DNA of 64,000 nt from Pseudomonas quercus (GCF_012033695.1 NZ_JAAVJI010000011.1:62001-126000); one strand, 5' to 3'. Counted from the stretch's first letter, positions 41,867-50,583 are shown. Made by a program: numbers and translations. Notes: generated by a model from the sequence alone, not told the origin.

Positions 41867-42034
41867 TCACTCCCGTGTCATCGGCCGATGGTTGGAGGGC
41901 ATTACCACCTCGTCAAGAGTGGTCGGGCCAATGTAGGCCGCCCAATTGTAGATTTTCACAGTGCCGCCAGCCGCGTGCGCCAGGGCGCCGAGAAGAACGA
42001 CGGGCAAACAGAGCAGTGTGACAACTGACTTCAT
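41867..42034 (-). pseudogene. 5' fragment of a polyamine-binding protein gene (PotF/SpuD type)
   Basis: A GGAGG site precedes ATG 42034. The product has a signal peptide (MKSVVTLLCLPVVLLGALAHA) and then GGTVKIYNWAAYIGPTTLDE, the invariant start of PotF/SpuD/SpuE spermidine-putrescine receptors, after which similarity stops and a TGA follows within 13 codons. Full receptors are about 360 residues, so only the first tenth survives. The break may mark a deletion or the edge of the inserted catabolic region that follows. Confidence 0.8.
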
Positions 42035-42257
42035 GAAGCCTCCACAGGCAAGGTAGGCCAGGTTAATTCACAGGCATAGCCAATCAGAGCGTAGCCGAAC
42101 CCGCCACGGCTTATTGGCTTTGGTCAGAGCCGTGTTGATATCGATGCACGAACGCACCACCACTGGGCAAAGCGCCGCAAGTGTTCATTTATTTGCACCC
42201 AACAAGTGCCGCAGAAAAAATAAACACCATAAAACCAACAAATACAACATATCCCAC

Positions 42258-42286
42258 TTGACGCTTCACGACGTTGTGACTGTAAT
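42258..42286 (+). promoter_or_regulatory. Sigma-70 promoter of the amidase gene
   Basis: TTGACG at 42258-42263, exactly 17 bases, then TGTAAT at 42281-42286, 43 bases before the amidase start. Both hexamers are one base from consensus. The flanking 42120-42250 is AT-rich (several A-runs), consistent with an UP element. The rest of 42035-42257 shows nothing else I can support. Confidence 0.7.
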
Positions 42287-42328
42287 GCGACTGCCATCGC
42301 CATACGCCTCACACTTGCTGGAGCATCA

Positions 42329-43759
42329 ATGATGACTGAGCCCTACAACCTATCCATGCCGACTGTCATAGAGGCAAGCACGTTGCTTCACGCCTGCACA
42401 TTGACGCCCGAGCATTTGGTTAAACGCAGTCTTGATGCCATAGAAACCCACAATTCCACATTGAACGCGTTTGGCGATGTCTATGCAGAGTTAGCGCTTG
42501 AGCAAGCACACATAATGGGCGAGGAAGCCAGAAGGGGCATTTTCCGTGGGCCGCTCCATGGCATTCCATTCGGTATCAAGGACCTGTTTTCCACAGCAGG
42601 CCTGCGCACAACCAAAGGTTCTCTGACAAGCTTGAATAACGTGCCGGTCAGGGACGCGCCGATCATCAGGCGGCTGAAAGAGGCCGGCGCCATCATTCTT
42701 GGCAAAACAGCCACAACCGAATTTGGGTGGACCGGCGCGAGCACCTCTCGTGTCTTTGGCAATGGCCGTACCCCCTGGGACCCGCAGCTGACCAGTGGCG
42801 GTTCCAGCTCCGGCTCTGCCATTGCAGTGGCCGCGCGTATGGTGCCTGCGGCGCTGGGGTCCGACGGGGGCGGCTCCGTAAGAATTCCAGGGGCGTTCTG
42901 CGGCGTATTCGCCTTGAAAGGCTCTTTGGGCCGCATTCCTACCTGGCCATGGTCGGCCACTGAAATGCTGAGCCATGCAGGGCCTATGACGCGCACAGTG
43001 CGCGATTCTGCCCTGCTGTTCGATATTCTGTCTGGCCCTGACCCTCTGGATCACCAGGCGCTGCCGGCACCTGAAGAATCGTACCTGGCACGCTGTGACA
43101 GGCCTTTGGGGGCGTTACGCGTCGGCTATACCCCCACCCTGTTTGATACCGCCGTCGATCCAGCCATTACAACGGCGGTCGAAGCGGCCATTCAAAACAT
43201 CGCAAGCAAGCTGCACCTTGATATCACCACGCTTTCCCTCGACTGGAATGATCCGCTATCCACCTTTGAAACGTTATGGGTAGGCGGCCGAGGCATTGCC
43301 TATGGCGCATCACTTACCGACAAACTAGACGAGCTGGACCCTGGGTTTGCTGCGTTGATCAAGCGGTCGGCCCAGTACAACCTCGCTGGCTACCTGCAAG
43401 GCGTGCAGCAGCGAGCGGCGTTCGCCAATCAGGTGCACGGGTTGTTTCAGGACTACGACGTGCTGCTTATGCCCACCCTACCCGTGCTGCCCTTTGCGGC
43501 AGATGCAGTTGCGCCGCCGGGGTACGCAGGGCAGGACGGTGCTGTGCCGTGGGCCCGCTGGACGCCCTTTACCTACCCCTTCAACCTCAGTGGCAACCCA
43601 GCAGCAAACATTCCCTGCGGCTGGAGCCCCAACGGGTTGCCTATCGGGTTGCAGGTGGTAGGGCCACGGTTTGCAGATGGGCCTGTACTTCAATTTTGTG
43701 CCGCCATTGAAGCCATTGCGCCTTGGGACCAGCGGATCCCGCCCATGCTGGGCGCCTGA
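42329..43759 (+). CDS. Amidase of the amidase-signature family
   Basis: 476 residues (ATG 42329, or 42332). The Ser-cisSer-Lys triad is intact: K84 in GIKDLF, S159-S161 in SGGSSSGSA, and nucleophile S183 in SDGGGSVRIPG. The closest characterised kinds are GatA, aryl-acyl amidases and allophanate-hydrolase-type enzymes; specificity cannot be read. First gene of a catabolic cluster running to 50362, with its own sigma-70 promoter, 80 bases before a DeoR-type regulator. The third-position composition is a little lower in GC than core genes around it, in keeping with acquisition. Confidence 0.92.
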   Translation: MMTEPYNLSMPTVIEASTLLHACTLTPEHLVKRSLDAIETHNSTLNAFGDVYAELALEQAHIMGEEARRGIFRGPLHGIPFGIKDLFSTAGLRTTKGSLTSLNNVPVRDAPIIRRLKEAGAIILGKTATTEFGWTGASTSRVFGNGRTPWDPQLTSGGSSSGSAIAVAARMVPAALGSDGGGSVRIPGAFCGVFALKGSLGRIPTWPWSATEMLSHAGPMTRTVRDSALLFDILSGPDPLDHQALPAPEESYLARCDRPLGALRVGYTPTLFDTAVDPAITTAVEAAIQNIASKLHLDITTLSLDWNDPLSTFETLWVGGRGIAYGASLTDKLDELDPGFAALIKRSAQYNLAGYLQGVQQRAAFANQVHGLFQDYDVLLMPTLPVLPFAADAVAPPGYAGQDGAVPWARWTPFTYPFNLSGNPAANIPCGWSPNGLPIGLQVVGPRFADGPVLQFCAAIEAIAPWDQRIPPMLGA

Positions 43760-43839
43760 ACGCAGTAAACCGTAGCCTGCCCATGTACAGGCAGCGGGTG
43801 GGTACACTGGCGTTTTATTTGTAGCGGAATCAAAGCCCT

Positions 43840-44598
43840 ATGCTAAACCAGCCTCGTCTCGATGAAATCATGCGCCTGCTGGCCCAACAGCAGCGTGTAA
43901 AGGCGTCCGAACTGGCGTCCTTACTGTATGTATCCGAGGAAACTATCCGCCGCGACTTCAAGTATCTGGAAGAAATGGGGAAGTTAAGGCGTATTCATGG
44001 GGGCGCCATCTTGCCTCAGTTGCAGGATGAACCGCCGTTGCAGGTTCGTAGCCGAATCAAGCCGCAGGCCAAGGCGAGCATCGCCAATAAAGCAGCAGAG
44101 CTGGTGACTGAAGGCATGGTGCTGTTTCTGGACACAGGCACATCCACGCTGTCACTGGCCCACCGGCTGACGCAGTTCAGCCAGCTTAGAGTGATTACAA
44201 ATTCGCTGGACATTGCCCAGGTAATAACAAGCCAAAGTGACAACAAGGTACTGGTAGCCCCGGGTGATGTTCGCCGTAAAGACAATGCGCTGATCGGGCC
44301 TCATACGCTGGAGTTTGCTGGGCAGTTTCATTACGACATCGCCTTCATGGGCATCGGGGCCATTGACCTGGAACTTGGGCTTATGGACTACCAAGAGGCC
44401 GAGGCCATGCTGCGCCGCCGCCTGGTGAGGCATTCAAGGCGAGGTGTCATCCTTGCAGACGACGGCAAGTTTGGGCACCGCTTATTTATAAACACACTGC
44501 CATTTAGTGCGATCACTACGCTGGTGACGAACCGCCCGTTACCGGCTCAGTTCGCAACTCGCCTGGAGCAAGATAATGTCGAGATCCTGTATGCCTGA
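43840..44598 (+). CDS. DeoR/GlpR-family transcriptional regulator
   Basis: 252 residues: an N-terminal DeoR helix-turn-helix (NQPRLDEIMRLLAQQQRVKASELASLL then VSEETIRRDFKYLEE) and a C-terminal sugar-phosphate-isomerase-like sensor (GMVLFLDTGTSTLSLAHRL, NSLDIAQV). This family usually senses phosphorylated metabolites. Because two kinases are encoded just downstream, their product is an attractive effector. Its end overlaps the M20 gene start. Confidence 0.93.
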   Translation: MLNQPRLDEIMRLLAQQQRVKASELASLLYVSEETIRRDFKYLEEMGKLRRIHGGAILPQLQDEPPLQVRSRIKPQAKASIANKAAELVTEGMVLFLDTGTSTLSLAHRLTQFSQLRVITNSLDIAQVITSQSDNKVLVAPGDVRRKDNALIGPHTLEFAGQFHYDIAFMGIGAIDLELGLMDYQEAEAMLRRRLVRHSRRGVILADDGKFGHRLFINTLPFSAITTLVTNRPLPAQFATRLEQDNVEILYA

Positions 44599-45856
44599 AC
44601 CGCTGATACCCAGCACCGCCGACCATGCCCAGTTCGAAGACCTGTTTGAACGCAGCTCGGCTATCGGCGCCACTGCGGCAGGCGGCCTGCATCGGCTTGC
44701 AGCCTCCCCCGAAGATGGCGAAGCGCGCGACCTGCTGTGTGAGTGGCTAACGGCCCAAGGGCTCGATGTTCACATTGACGCCATCGGCAACATCTTTGGT
44801 TTGAAGACCTTCACACCGGGTGCCCCTTACGTGGTGTGTGGGTCGCATCTTGACAGCCAGCCCAGCGCAGGGCGATTCGATGGCGTGTATGGCGTGCTGG
44901 CAGGGGCCGTTGCGGTGGCCAGCCTGGCGCGGCAACTGGAGGAGCGCCAGGAGACCCCTGCCTGCAACCTCGCCGTGGTCAACTGGACAAACGAGGAAGG
45001 CGCTCGCTTCCAGCCCAGCCTGATCGGCAGTGGCGTGTTTACCCACGCCCTTACGCTGGAACACGCCTGGGGCAGCCAGGACGCAGACGGCGTGAGCCTG
45101 AAGCAGGCATTGCACGCCATAGGATACCTGGGCCAAGGCAGGGTAGACCTGGAGGTTGCAGGGTATGTGGAAATTCACGTGGAGCAAGGCGCGGCGCTTG
45201 AACGTGAGCAGCATGCGATTGGCGTAGTCCGAAGCACCTGGGCGGCCCTCAAGCAACGCATTTGCTTCACGGGCGAACAGAACCATACCGGGCCAACGCC
45301 CATGGCAGACCGTCGAGATGCCATGCTGGCAGCGGCACATGCCATCATTGCCATTCGCCACGAAGCCGAACAGCACGGGGAGCGCATGCACAGCTCCGTT
45401 GGCCGCCTTGAGGTGTACCCCAATTCCCCCAACGTAGTGCCCTCCCTTACCACCTTGATGGCCGAATACCGCGCCCAGGATGTTCACCTCCTGCAGTCTG
45501 CAGGCGCACGCCTTGATGCGACCGTGCGAGCCATTGCTGAAAAAACCCAGACGCAGGTCGAGATTGAAAGCAGTGTGCTGCGCAGCCCGGGTGCTCTGCA
45601 TGAGGGCTTTGCCGAACTGGCCCACGCGGTGGGCCAGCAGTTAGGCCTTTCGATCACTGACAGCGTCACCGTGGCTGGCCATGACGCCATCAGCATGAAC
45701 CGTAAATACCCTACCTGCCTGCTGTTCATTCCAAGCCAGGGGGGCTTGTCCCATAACGAAGCGGAGTTCAGCAGCGCGCACGACATGCGCAACGGTTTGA
45801 TCATGCTCACAGCCTTGCTGCACCGTGCCTGCACCCTGCCAAGCGACCTTCACTGA
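44576..45856 (+). CDS. Zinc-dependent amidohydrolase, M20 family (N-carbamoyl/allantoate amidohydrolase type)
   Basis: 426 residues from ATG 44576 (GGAG 7 bases before it); ATG 44591 is an alternative. The dizinc site is CGSHLDSQPSAGRFDGVYGV (H and D ligands), TNEEGARFQPSLIGSG (Glu pair), and HVEQGAALE; the dimerisation lid has NHTGPTPMADRRDA. This is the beta-ureidopropionase/allantoate amidohydrolase subgroup (hydantoinase partner). It hydrolyses N-carbamoyl or N-ureido compounds releasing CO2 and ammonia; the exact substrate is unknown. Overlaps the regulator by 23 bases. Confidence 0.93.
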   Translation: MSRSCMPEPLIPSTADHAQFEDLFERSSAIGATAAGGLHRLAASPEDGEARDLLCEWLTAQGLDVHIDAIGNIFGLKTFTPGAPYVVCGSHLDSQPSAGRFDGVYGVLAGAVAVASLARQLEERQETPACNLAVVNWTNEEGARFQPSLIGSGVFTHALTLEHAWGSQDADGVSLKQALHAIGYLGQGRVDLEVAGYVEIHVEQGAALEREQHAIGVVRSTWAALKQRICFTGEQNHTGPTPMADRRDAMLAAAHAIIAIRHEAEQHGERMHSSVGRLEVYPNSPNVVPSLTTLMAEYRAQDVHLLQSAGARLDATVRAIAEKTQTQVEIESSVLRSPGALHEGFAELAHAVGQQLGLSITDSVTVAGHDAISMNRKYPTCLLFIPSQGGLSHNEAEFSSAHDMRNGLIMLTALLHRACTLPSDLH

Positions 45857-45865
45857 GGCCAGACC

Positions 45866-46822
45866 ATGCCGAACTCATCGACTTTGCTGGCCCGCCTGAA
45901 TACAACCTTATTAGGGCATGCGCCAGGCTGCAGCCCTCTGGTTGCACCAGGAGCACCGGCTGTGGCTTCGCCGTCCAGGCTGGCAACGGAGTGGGCGGGG
46001 TACAGGGTGTCGGGCGGCAATACCCCTTGCTACGCAAAAGTGCTGCAGGCGGACATGGCTGAAGTCATCGATGTGGCCAACAGCGCACAGGCCAGCCGGT
46101 GTGCAGGGCTAACAGGCGCTGCGCCTCGCTTGATCGAGGCTGATACAGCCTTGGGCGTACTGCTTTTCGACGCGCTGCCGGCGGACAACTGGCGCACTGC
46201 GCGGCTTGACGACCTTGTCGCCCCTGAAAGCCTGAACAAATTATGGGCCTTGAAACGGGCCGTTCATTCCGGCCCTTCTCCAGGGTTTGTTCGGTCCCCC
46301 ATGGACGATATCAACAAGCTGCGCACGCTTTGCCGTCGTGATCACGTAGCACTGCCCCCCGGCCACGACTGGATCGATCAATGCACGGGCATGGCGTGGG
46401 AGGCGCTCCAAGACCGAGCGTTCTCGGCAGTACCGATTCACGGCGACGGTGTCAGCAGCAATGTGATGATCTCCACAGAGGGCGAACTCAGGCTGGTCGA
46501 CTTCGACTACGGCGGCTGCATGGACCCTTGGTACGACGTGGCCATTACGCTTAATGAGCTGTACCCGTTCGAAAACCAGTGGCGCGAGGGCATTGCAGCC
46601 TGGGCAGGCCAATGCCTTGAAGCGGACTATGCCGCCTGCCGGCTATACGCACTGATCAATGACTGGTACTGGACACTCTGGGCTTTCTGGGCCGGAACGG
46701 TGTCTGGCAGGTCGCTCGAATTCTCCAAGCTAGGGCAATGGACGTTCCTGCGTTGCCAGCAGGGCACCCAAGACCCACGGCTGGAGAGCTGGTTGCGTCT
46801 GGTAAAGAGGATAAGCACATGA
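45866..46822 (+). CDS. APH/choline-kinase-fold phosphotransferase 1
   Basis: 318 residues of the aminoglycoside/choline kinase fold. Kinase N-lobe lysine is probably in GGNTPCYAKVL (K58). Brenner motif HGDGVSSN (H192, D194, N199) and Mg-binding DFD at 212-214 are intact; a C-terminal DPRLESWLRLV matches kinase 2 (DPRWESWLREV). Likely phosphorylates a small hydroxyl or amino-alcohol compound using ATP. Ends with ATGA overlap onto kinase 2. Similar pairs are not known to me as a characterised system. Confidence 0.85.
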   Translation: MPNSSTLLARLNTTLLGHAPGCSPLVAPGAPAVASPSRLATEWAGYRVSGGNTPCYAKVLQADMAEVIDVANSAQASRCAGLTGAAPRLIEADTALGVLLFDALPADNWRTARLDDLVAPESLNKLWALKRAVHSGPSPGFVRSPMDDINKLRTLCRRDHVALPPGHDWIDQCTGMAWEALQDRAFSAVPIHGDGVSSNVMISTEGELRLVDFDYGGCMDPWYDVAITLNELYPFENQWREGIAAWAGQCLEADYAACRLYALINDWYWTLWAFWAGTVSGRSLEFSKLGQWTFLRCQQGTQDPRLESWLRLVKRIST

Positions 46823-47754
46823 CCTTGCTTGGGAACGCTTCAACCGCTCAAGAGCTGCAACTGGAAGCCGCTGTCAGCAGCATCCGGGAATGGCAGGGCC
46901 GACACATTTGCTACTCGCCTGTCAGCGGGGGTATTTCCAACACCAACTGGCGCGTGGAAGTTGAGGGCGCTGGCACCGCTTATTTCTTCAAGGTGCCCGG
47001 TGCCGGCACGGAAATGTTCATTGATCGGCGTACGGCCCACGACGCCAGCGTTGCAGCGGCAGCCACAGGCTATGGCGCACCGGTGTTTGCCTTTATAGAG
47101 GCGCTTGGGGTTGAAGTGTTTGAGTTTATGGAAGGGTGGCGCACCTCTTCCAACCTAGATTTTCTGAACCGCGATGTACGCCATAACGCATTGCGAGGGC
47201 TAAAGGCATTCAACGACCAGCCCTTGCTGCACCAGACCAAAACCATTTTCCACATGATCGAGGAGCACCAGCAGCAAGTGGCTGTGCTGAAGGGAGAAAA
47301 ACCCTTCGACGATGCCTGGCTGTCCTTGCAGTCCCAGCGGGCCCGTGCGGCCCTGGAAGCCTCCGGGGTGGACCTGGCGCCCTGCATGAATGACACCCTG
47401 GCCGGCAACTTCATGCTCAATGCACAGCAGGACATACGGCTGGTCGACTTCGAATATGCGTCCAACAATGACCGCCATTACGAACTGGCACTCTGGTTTG
47501 GCGAAATGTTTTTCACGGAAGACATGGAGCGCGAATTGATTGAAGATTATTTCGGCCAGGTAAAACCGGAGACAGTAGCCAGGGTTAAAGTGTACAAGGC
47601 ACTGGCTGATATCAAGTGGTCAACCTGGGCCATGGTGCAACATGCTGTATCGCAACTGGACTTTGACTTCTACAAGTACGGCGCCTGGAAACAGATGAGG
47701 GCACGAAGTGTCATCAGTGACCCTCGTTGGGAATCCTGGCTGCGCGAAGTGTAA
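46819..47754 (+). CDS. APH/choline-kinase-fold phosphotransferase 2 (altered HxD)
   Basis: 311 residues, paralogue of the preceding gene, with the choline-kinase-type N-lobe GGISNTNWRVE, GEMFF and LVDFEYASNN (D210-Y213). The loop that is normally HND reads MND (M190, N191, D192), so the usual His is lost while the catalytic Asp and N197 remain. That could lower activity or mark a different partner role. Starts within the stop of kinase 1 (ATGA); a frame extending to 46738 lies within kinase 1 and is not real. Confidence 0.85.
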   Translation: MTLLGNASTAQELQLEAAVSSIREWQGRHICYSPVSGGISNTNWRVEVEGAGTAYFFKVPGAGTEMFIDRRTAHDASVAAAATGYGAPVFAFIEALGVEVFEFMEGWRTSSNLDFLNRDVRHNALRGLKAFNDQPLLHQTKTIFHMIEEHQQQVAVLKGEKPFDDAWLSLQSQRARAALEASGVDLAPCMNDTLAGNFMLNAQQDIRLVDFEYASNNDRHYELALWFGEMFFTEDMERELIEDYFGQVKPETVARVKVYKALADIKWSTWAMVQHAVSQLDFDFYKYGAWKQMRARSVISDPRWESWLREV

Positions 47755-47863
47755 GGCTTCACAACACCAATAAGAACATAGCGGGCCACCGCATAACTTG
47801 TTTCCTCTGCTTGAGTTTTATCGGACCTCACCTCGTAAGATCCAGAATTCAAGGAGCTTTCCC

Positions 47864-48121
47864 ATGAACACGCTCTCAACGGCCCCACAGCCGCAGCGCA
47901 CGAAGTCCCTGGTATTTGCGGTGTACTTTATCGCCTTACTGATGATGGCATTGTTTCCACCCTTCTACCTGAAGATAAGCGGCAGCTTAGTAGTGATACT
48001 GGGCATACCCCTGCCTATCTTTTACTGGATCCTTAATGCAACGCTCATGGGCTTGGGCCTATGGGTGCTTTACGCCTATGAATCCGCCACCGGGGATATC
48101 CCTGAAGATGGAGAAGCATGA
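47864..48121 (+). CDS. Small two-helix membrane protein partnered to the symporter
   Basis: 85 residues from ATG 47864 behind AAGGAGCTTTCCC, the strongest ribosome site in the cluster. Two hydrophobic segments (LVFAVYFIALLMMALFPPF and FYWILNATLMGLGLWVLYAY, separated by a loop) and a short acidic tail. Such short proteins often precede sodium:solute symporters (DUF485/DUF3311-like), and its stop overlaps the symporter start by 4 bases. The 109 bases before it (47755-47863) show no clear promoter. Confidence 0.85.
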   Translation: MNTLSTAPQPQRTKSLVFAVYFIALLMMALFPPFYLKISGSLVVILGIPLPIFYWILNATLMGLGLWVLYAYESATGDIPEDGEA

Positions 48122-49650
48122 TGGTCAGTACAGTGCTTGGCTCCGACCTCTATATCACGTTCGGCCTTGTGGGCTTTTTTCTGGCAGGCATGATTACAGT
48201 GCTGTATGCCACCAACCGCAAGAGTGACTCTTTTTCTGACTATGCCGTAGGCGGCCGTTCATACGGGCCTTGGTACATCGCCATGTGCTACACCAATTCC
48301 TGGTGGCCCGGCGCAACCTTTACCGCTTTCTTCGCACTCTCGGTGGGCGGGGCGCTGGGCTTTTACGGCATGGTCTACGCCACCCTGGGCGTAACGGCCA
48401 TGTACCTCATGGCCAACCGCGCCTGGATCTGGGGCAAGCGGTTCAACCTCACCACTCAACCCGACCTGCTAGGCATGCGATTCAATAGCCCCGCCGTAAA
48501 GCGGATCGCGTCCATCATTGGCATCATCTCGGTCTTTCCCTGGGTGGTCATGGGCATTCAGGCGCTGGCCACGTTGTTCCAGTTTGCAAGCTTCGGGCGC
48601 TGGGGGGTGACAACCTGCCTGTCTGTGGGGGTAGCCGTCATCCTGATACGCCAGTACTGGACCGTCAGCATGGGCATGCGCGGCCTGATCATGACAGACA
48701 TGTACCAAGGCTTGATTGCCTACGTGCTCTGCGCGGCGTTGTGCATCTTCCTGCTGTTCGGCGACCAGGCGTCTTTCTCGAACCTGGCTCACCTGCCGGC
48801 GAACATGCTGGTTATCCCAGGTGGAGAAGGCAGCACCTATGGCCCGATGTACATGTTCAGCCTGATATTCACCGGCGTCATCGGCTCCATGTGCTGGCCC
48901 ATGAGCTTCCAGCGCATCTACACCGCCAGCGGGGTGCGCTCGGTCAAAAAGGGCACGCTGGTCACCATTTTGCTGGTGGCCGGGTTCTACGGCATTCTCA
49001 TGCTGTTCGGTGCCGCCATCAGCCAGAACCCGAACGTTGCCGCCGCCCCGCAACATGGCTGGTTCCTGTCACTGTTCGATATCGGCGGCCCCTGGTTGCT
49101 GGCGCTCGCCATTGTGATTGTGCTGGCCGCGAGCATTGGCCATGTGGATGGCTGCGTTCAGGTCTGCGGCACCCAGTTCGCCAACGACCTGGCCACCTGG
49201 CGCACGCCCCGCACAGACCGGCAAAAAACCGTGTTGGCCAAGGCAGGCATGGTTGTCTTCATCTGCGCGGCCTCTGTACTGGCTTACCTGACCTTCGACT
49301 ATGCCCGGCTGCAACTGCTGGCGCAGATATCCTATCAGGGCATCATCCAGCTGGCGGTGCCGCTGTTTTTCGGCATCTTCTCTCGCTATGGCAACAAGCA
49401 AGGGGCAATCGCCGGCATGCTGGCTGGCATCGCTGTTGCCATCGTCCTGACCGTGCTTTACCCCGATGACATCCCTGCACTGGGTTCGCTGACCAGTGGA
49501 ATCGTGGGCCTAGTCGTCAATGCCGCAACGTTCATCGGCTTTGCCCTGGCTATCAAGCCCAGCGCTGCTGACATCAAGCGTGTGGATGACTTGTTCAACG
49601 CCGGCACCCGCGTTTCAAAAACGATGGGCGCAGTGCCAACAATGAGTTGA
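48118..49650 (+). CDS. Sodium:solute symporter (SSS family)
   Basis: 510 residues (ATG 48118 or 48121) with about 13 hydrophobic segments. SSS marks: SDYAVGGRSYGPW after the first helix, FYGMVYATLGVTAMYLMANR, and GSMCWPMSFQRIYTAS (sugar/solute-binding segment 8). Similar to permeases for amino acids, pantothenate and urea-like solutes. It is the apparent importer of the cluster's substrate. Clear translational coupling with the small membrane protein. Confidence 0.93.
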   Translation: MMVSTVLGSDLYITFGLVGFFLAGMITVLYATNRKSDSFSDYAVGGRSYGPWYIAMCYTNSWWPGATFTAFFALSVGGALGFYGMVYATLGVTAMYLMANRAWIWGKRFNLTTQPDLLGMRFNSPAVKRIASIIGIISVFPWVVMGIQALATLFQFASFGRWGVTTCLSVGVAVILIRQYWTVSMGMRGLIMTDMYQGLIAYVLCAALCIFLLFGDQASFSNLAHLPANMLVIPGGEGSTYGPMYMFSLIFTGVIGSMCWPMSFQRIYTASGVRSVKKGTLVTILLVAGFYGILMLFGAAISQNPNVAAAPQHGWFLSLFDIGGPWLLALAIVIVLAASIGHVDGCVQVCGTQFANDLATWRTPRTDRQKTVLAKAGMVVFICAASVLAYLTFDYARLQLLAQISYQGIIQLAVPLFFGIFSRYGNKQGAIAGMLAGIAVAIVLTVLYPDDIPALGSLTSGIVGLVVNAATFIGFALAIKPSAADIKRVDDLFNAGTRVSKTMGAVPTMS

Positions 49651-49708
49651 TAGCAGGCGCACCTGATCCCAGGCGCGCATCCCCTATTTGGCAAAAAAGG
49701 AACAGCCG

Positions 49709-50362
49709 ATGGCTTTGGCAATATTTGACCTGGACGACACCTTGATTCATGGCGACTGTGCAAGCCTGTGGACCCAGGAAATGGTGCGCCTGGGCTGGGT
49801 AGAGGGCGAGGCCTTCATCCAGCGCGATCGCGAGCTGATGCAGGCGTATGGGGAGGGCAAACTCGCCATGGAAGACTACATGGCGTTCAGCCTGGCGCCG
49901 ATGGTTGGGCGCAGTACTGACGAGGTCGCAGGTGCTGTTGACCATTTCATAGGTACCGTCATTGAGCCGTTGGTGTACCACGATGCACGCCAAGCCATTG
50001 CCAGGCACCGCGTGGCCGGTGATCGGCTACTGGTGATCTCGGCTTCAGGTGCGCACCTCGTTTCGCCCATTGCCGCCCATTTGAGTATTGAAGAGGTACT
50101 GGCCATTGACCTAGACATTAAGAACAACCAGTTCACCGGCCATACCAAGGGTGTGCTGACCTACCGCGAAGGGAAGGTATTACGGCTGGCGGCCTGGCTG
50201 GAAGCGAACGGCGAGGTGTTGGAAGGTGCAGCGTTCTACTCGGACTCGCGTAACGACCTGCCGCTGCTCACCGCTGTACCCAAGCCGTTTGCCGTCAACC
50301 CCGACCCTGCCTTGCTGGCACATGCGCAACAGCAGGGTTGGCCCGTCTTGCAGTGGTCCTGA
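49709..50362 (+). CDS. HAD-superfamily phosphatase, SerB-like (HAD-IB)
   Basis: 217 residues from ATG 49709 (AAGGA 8 bases before; a TTG at 49688 is a weaker option). HAD motifs I FDLDDTLI (5-12), II VISASGA and III/IV YSDSRNDLPLL are visible, with a helical cap, as in phosphoserine- and PSPase-type enzymes. Last gene of the kinase/hydrolase cluster; it may dephosphorylate the product of the kinases, or of a downstream step. The 305 bases after it hold inverted repeats but no gene. Confidence 0.92.
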   Translation: MALAIFDLDDTLIHGDCASLWTQEMVRLGWVEGEAFIQRDRELMQAYGEGKLAMEDYMAFSLAPMVGRSTDEVAGAVDHFIGTVIEPLVYHDARQAIARHRVAGDRLLVISASGAHLVSPIAAHLSIEEVLAIDLDIKNNQFTGHTKGVLTYREGKVLRLAAWLEANGEVLEGAAFYSDSRNDLPLLTAVPKPFAVNPDPALLAHAQQQGWPVLQWS

Positions 50363-50439
50363 TCGTTCCCGTTGGCATTCGCGACAGCACATGCACTGTT
50401 AAGAGGCAGGTGTACCCACCTTGCCATGCGCGATTGGCA

Positions 50440-50467
50440 AATTGGTTCGCTGAAGGCCGAACCAATT
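50440..50467 (+). repeat. 10-bp inverted repeat upstream of the GntR gene
   Basis: AATTGGTTCG and its complement CGAACCAATT enclose 8 bases. It lies 78 bases after the HAD gene and 200 before the GntR gene; might be a terminator-like hairpin for the former or an operator for the latter. The half-site GCCGAACCA recurs at about 50480. Confidence 0.6.
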
Positions 50468-50569
50468 GAACACCCAGGCCGAACCACTGCCCGCACCAAT
50501 CCACGATTGGCCCAGCAGTCTTTAGGCCTGTACAGCGTCCCATAGCGGTAAGCGGCCCTGAGCCCTGAA

Positions 50570-50583
50570 CCAATGTTCATTGG
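50570..50583 (+). promoter_or_regulatory. Palindromic candidate operator upstream of the GntR gene
   Basis: CCAATG-TT-CATTGG is a perfect 14-base palindrome 84 bases before the GntR start codon. Its symmetry suits a GntR/FadR dimer that regulates the divergent or its own operon. No -10/-35 pair was identified with confidence around it. Confidence 0.45.

Noticed and set aside
42035..42257. A small gene in the region between the polyamine-receptor fragment and the amidase promoter
   Set aside because: Short frames exist but without ribosome sites or protein-like composition; the segment looks like promoter and spacer.
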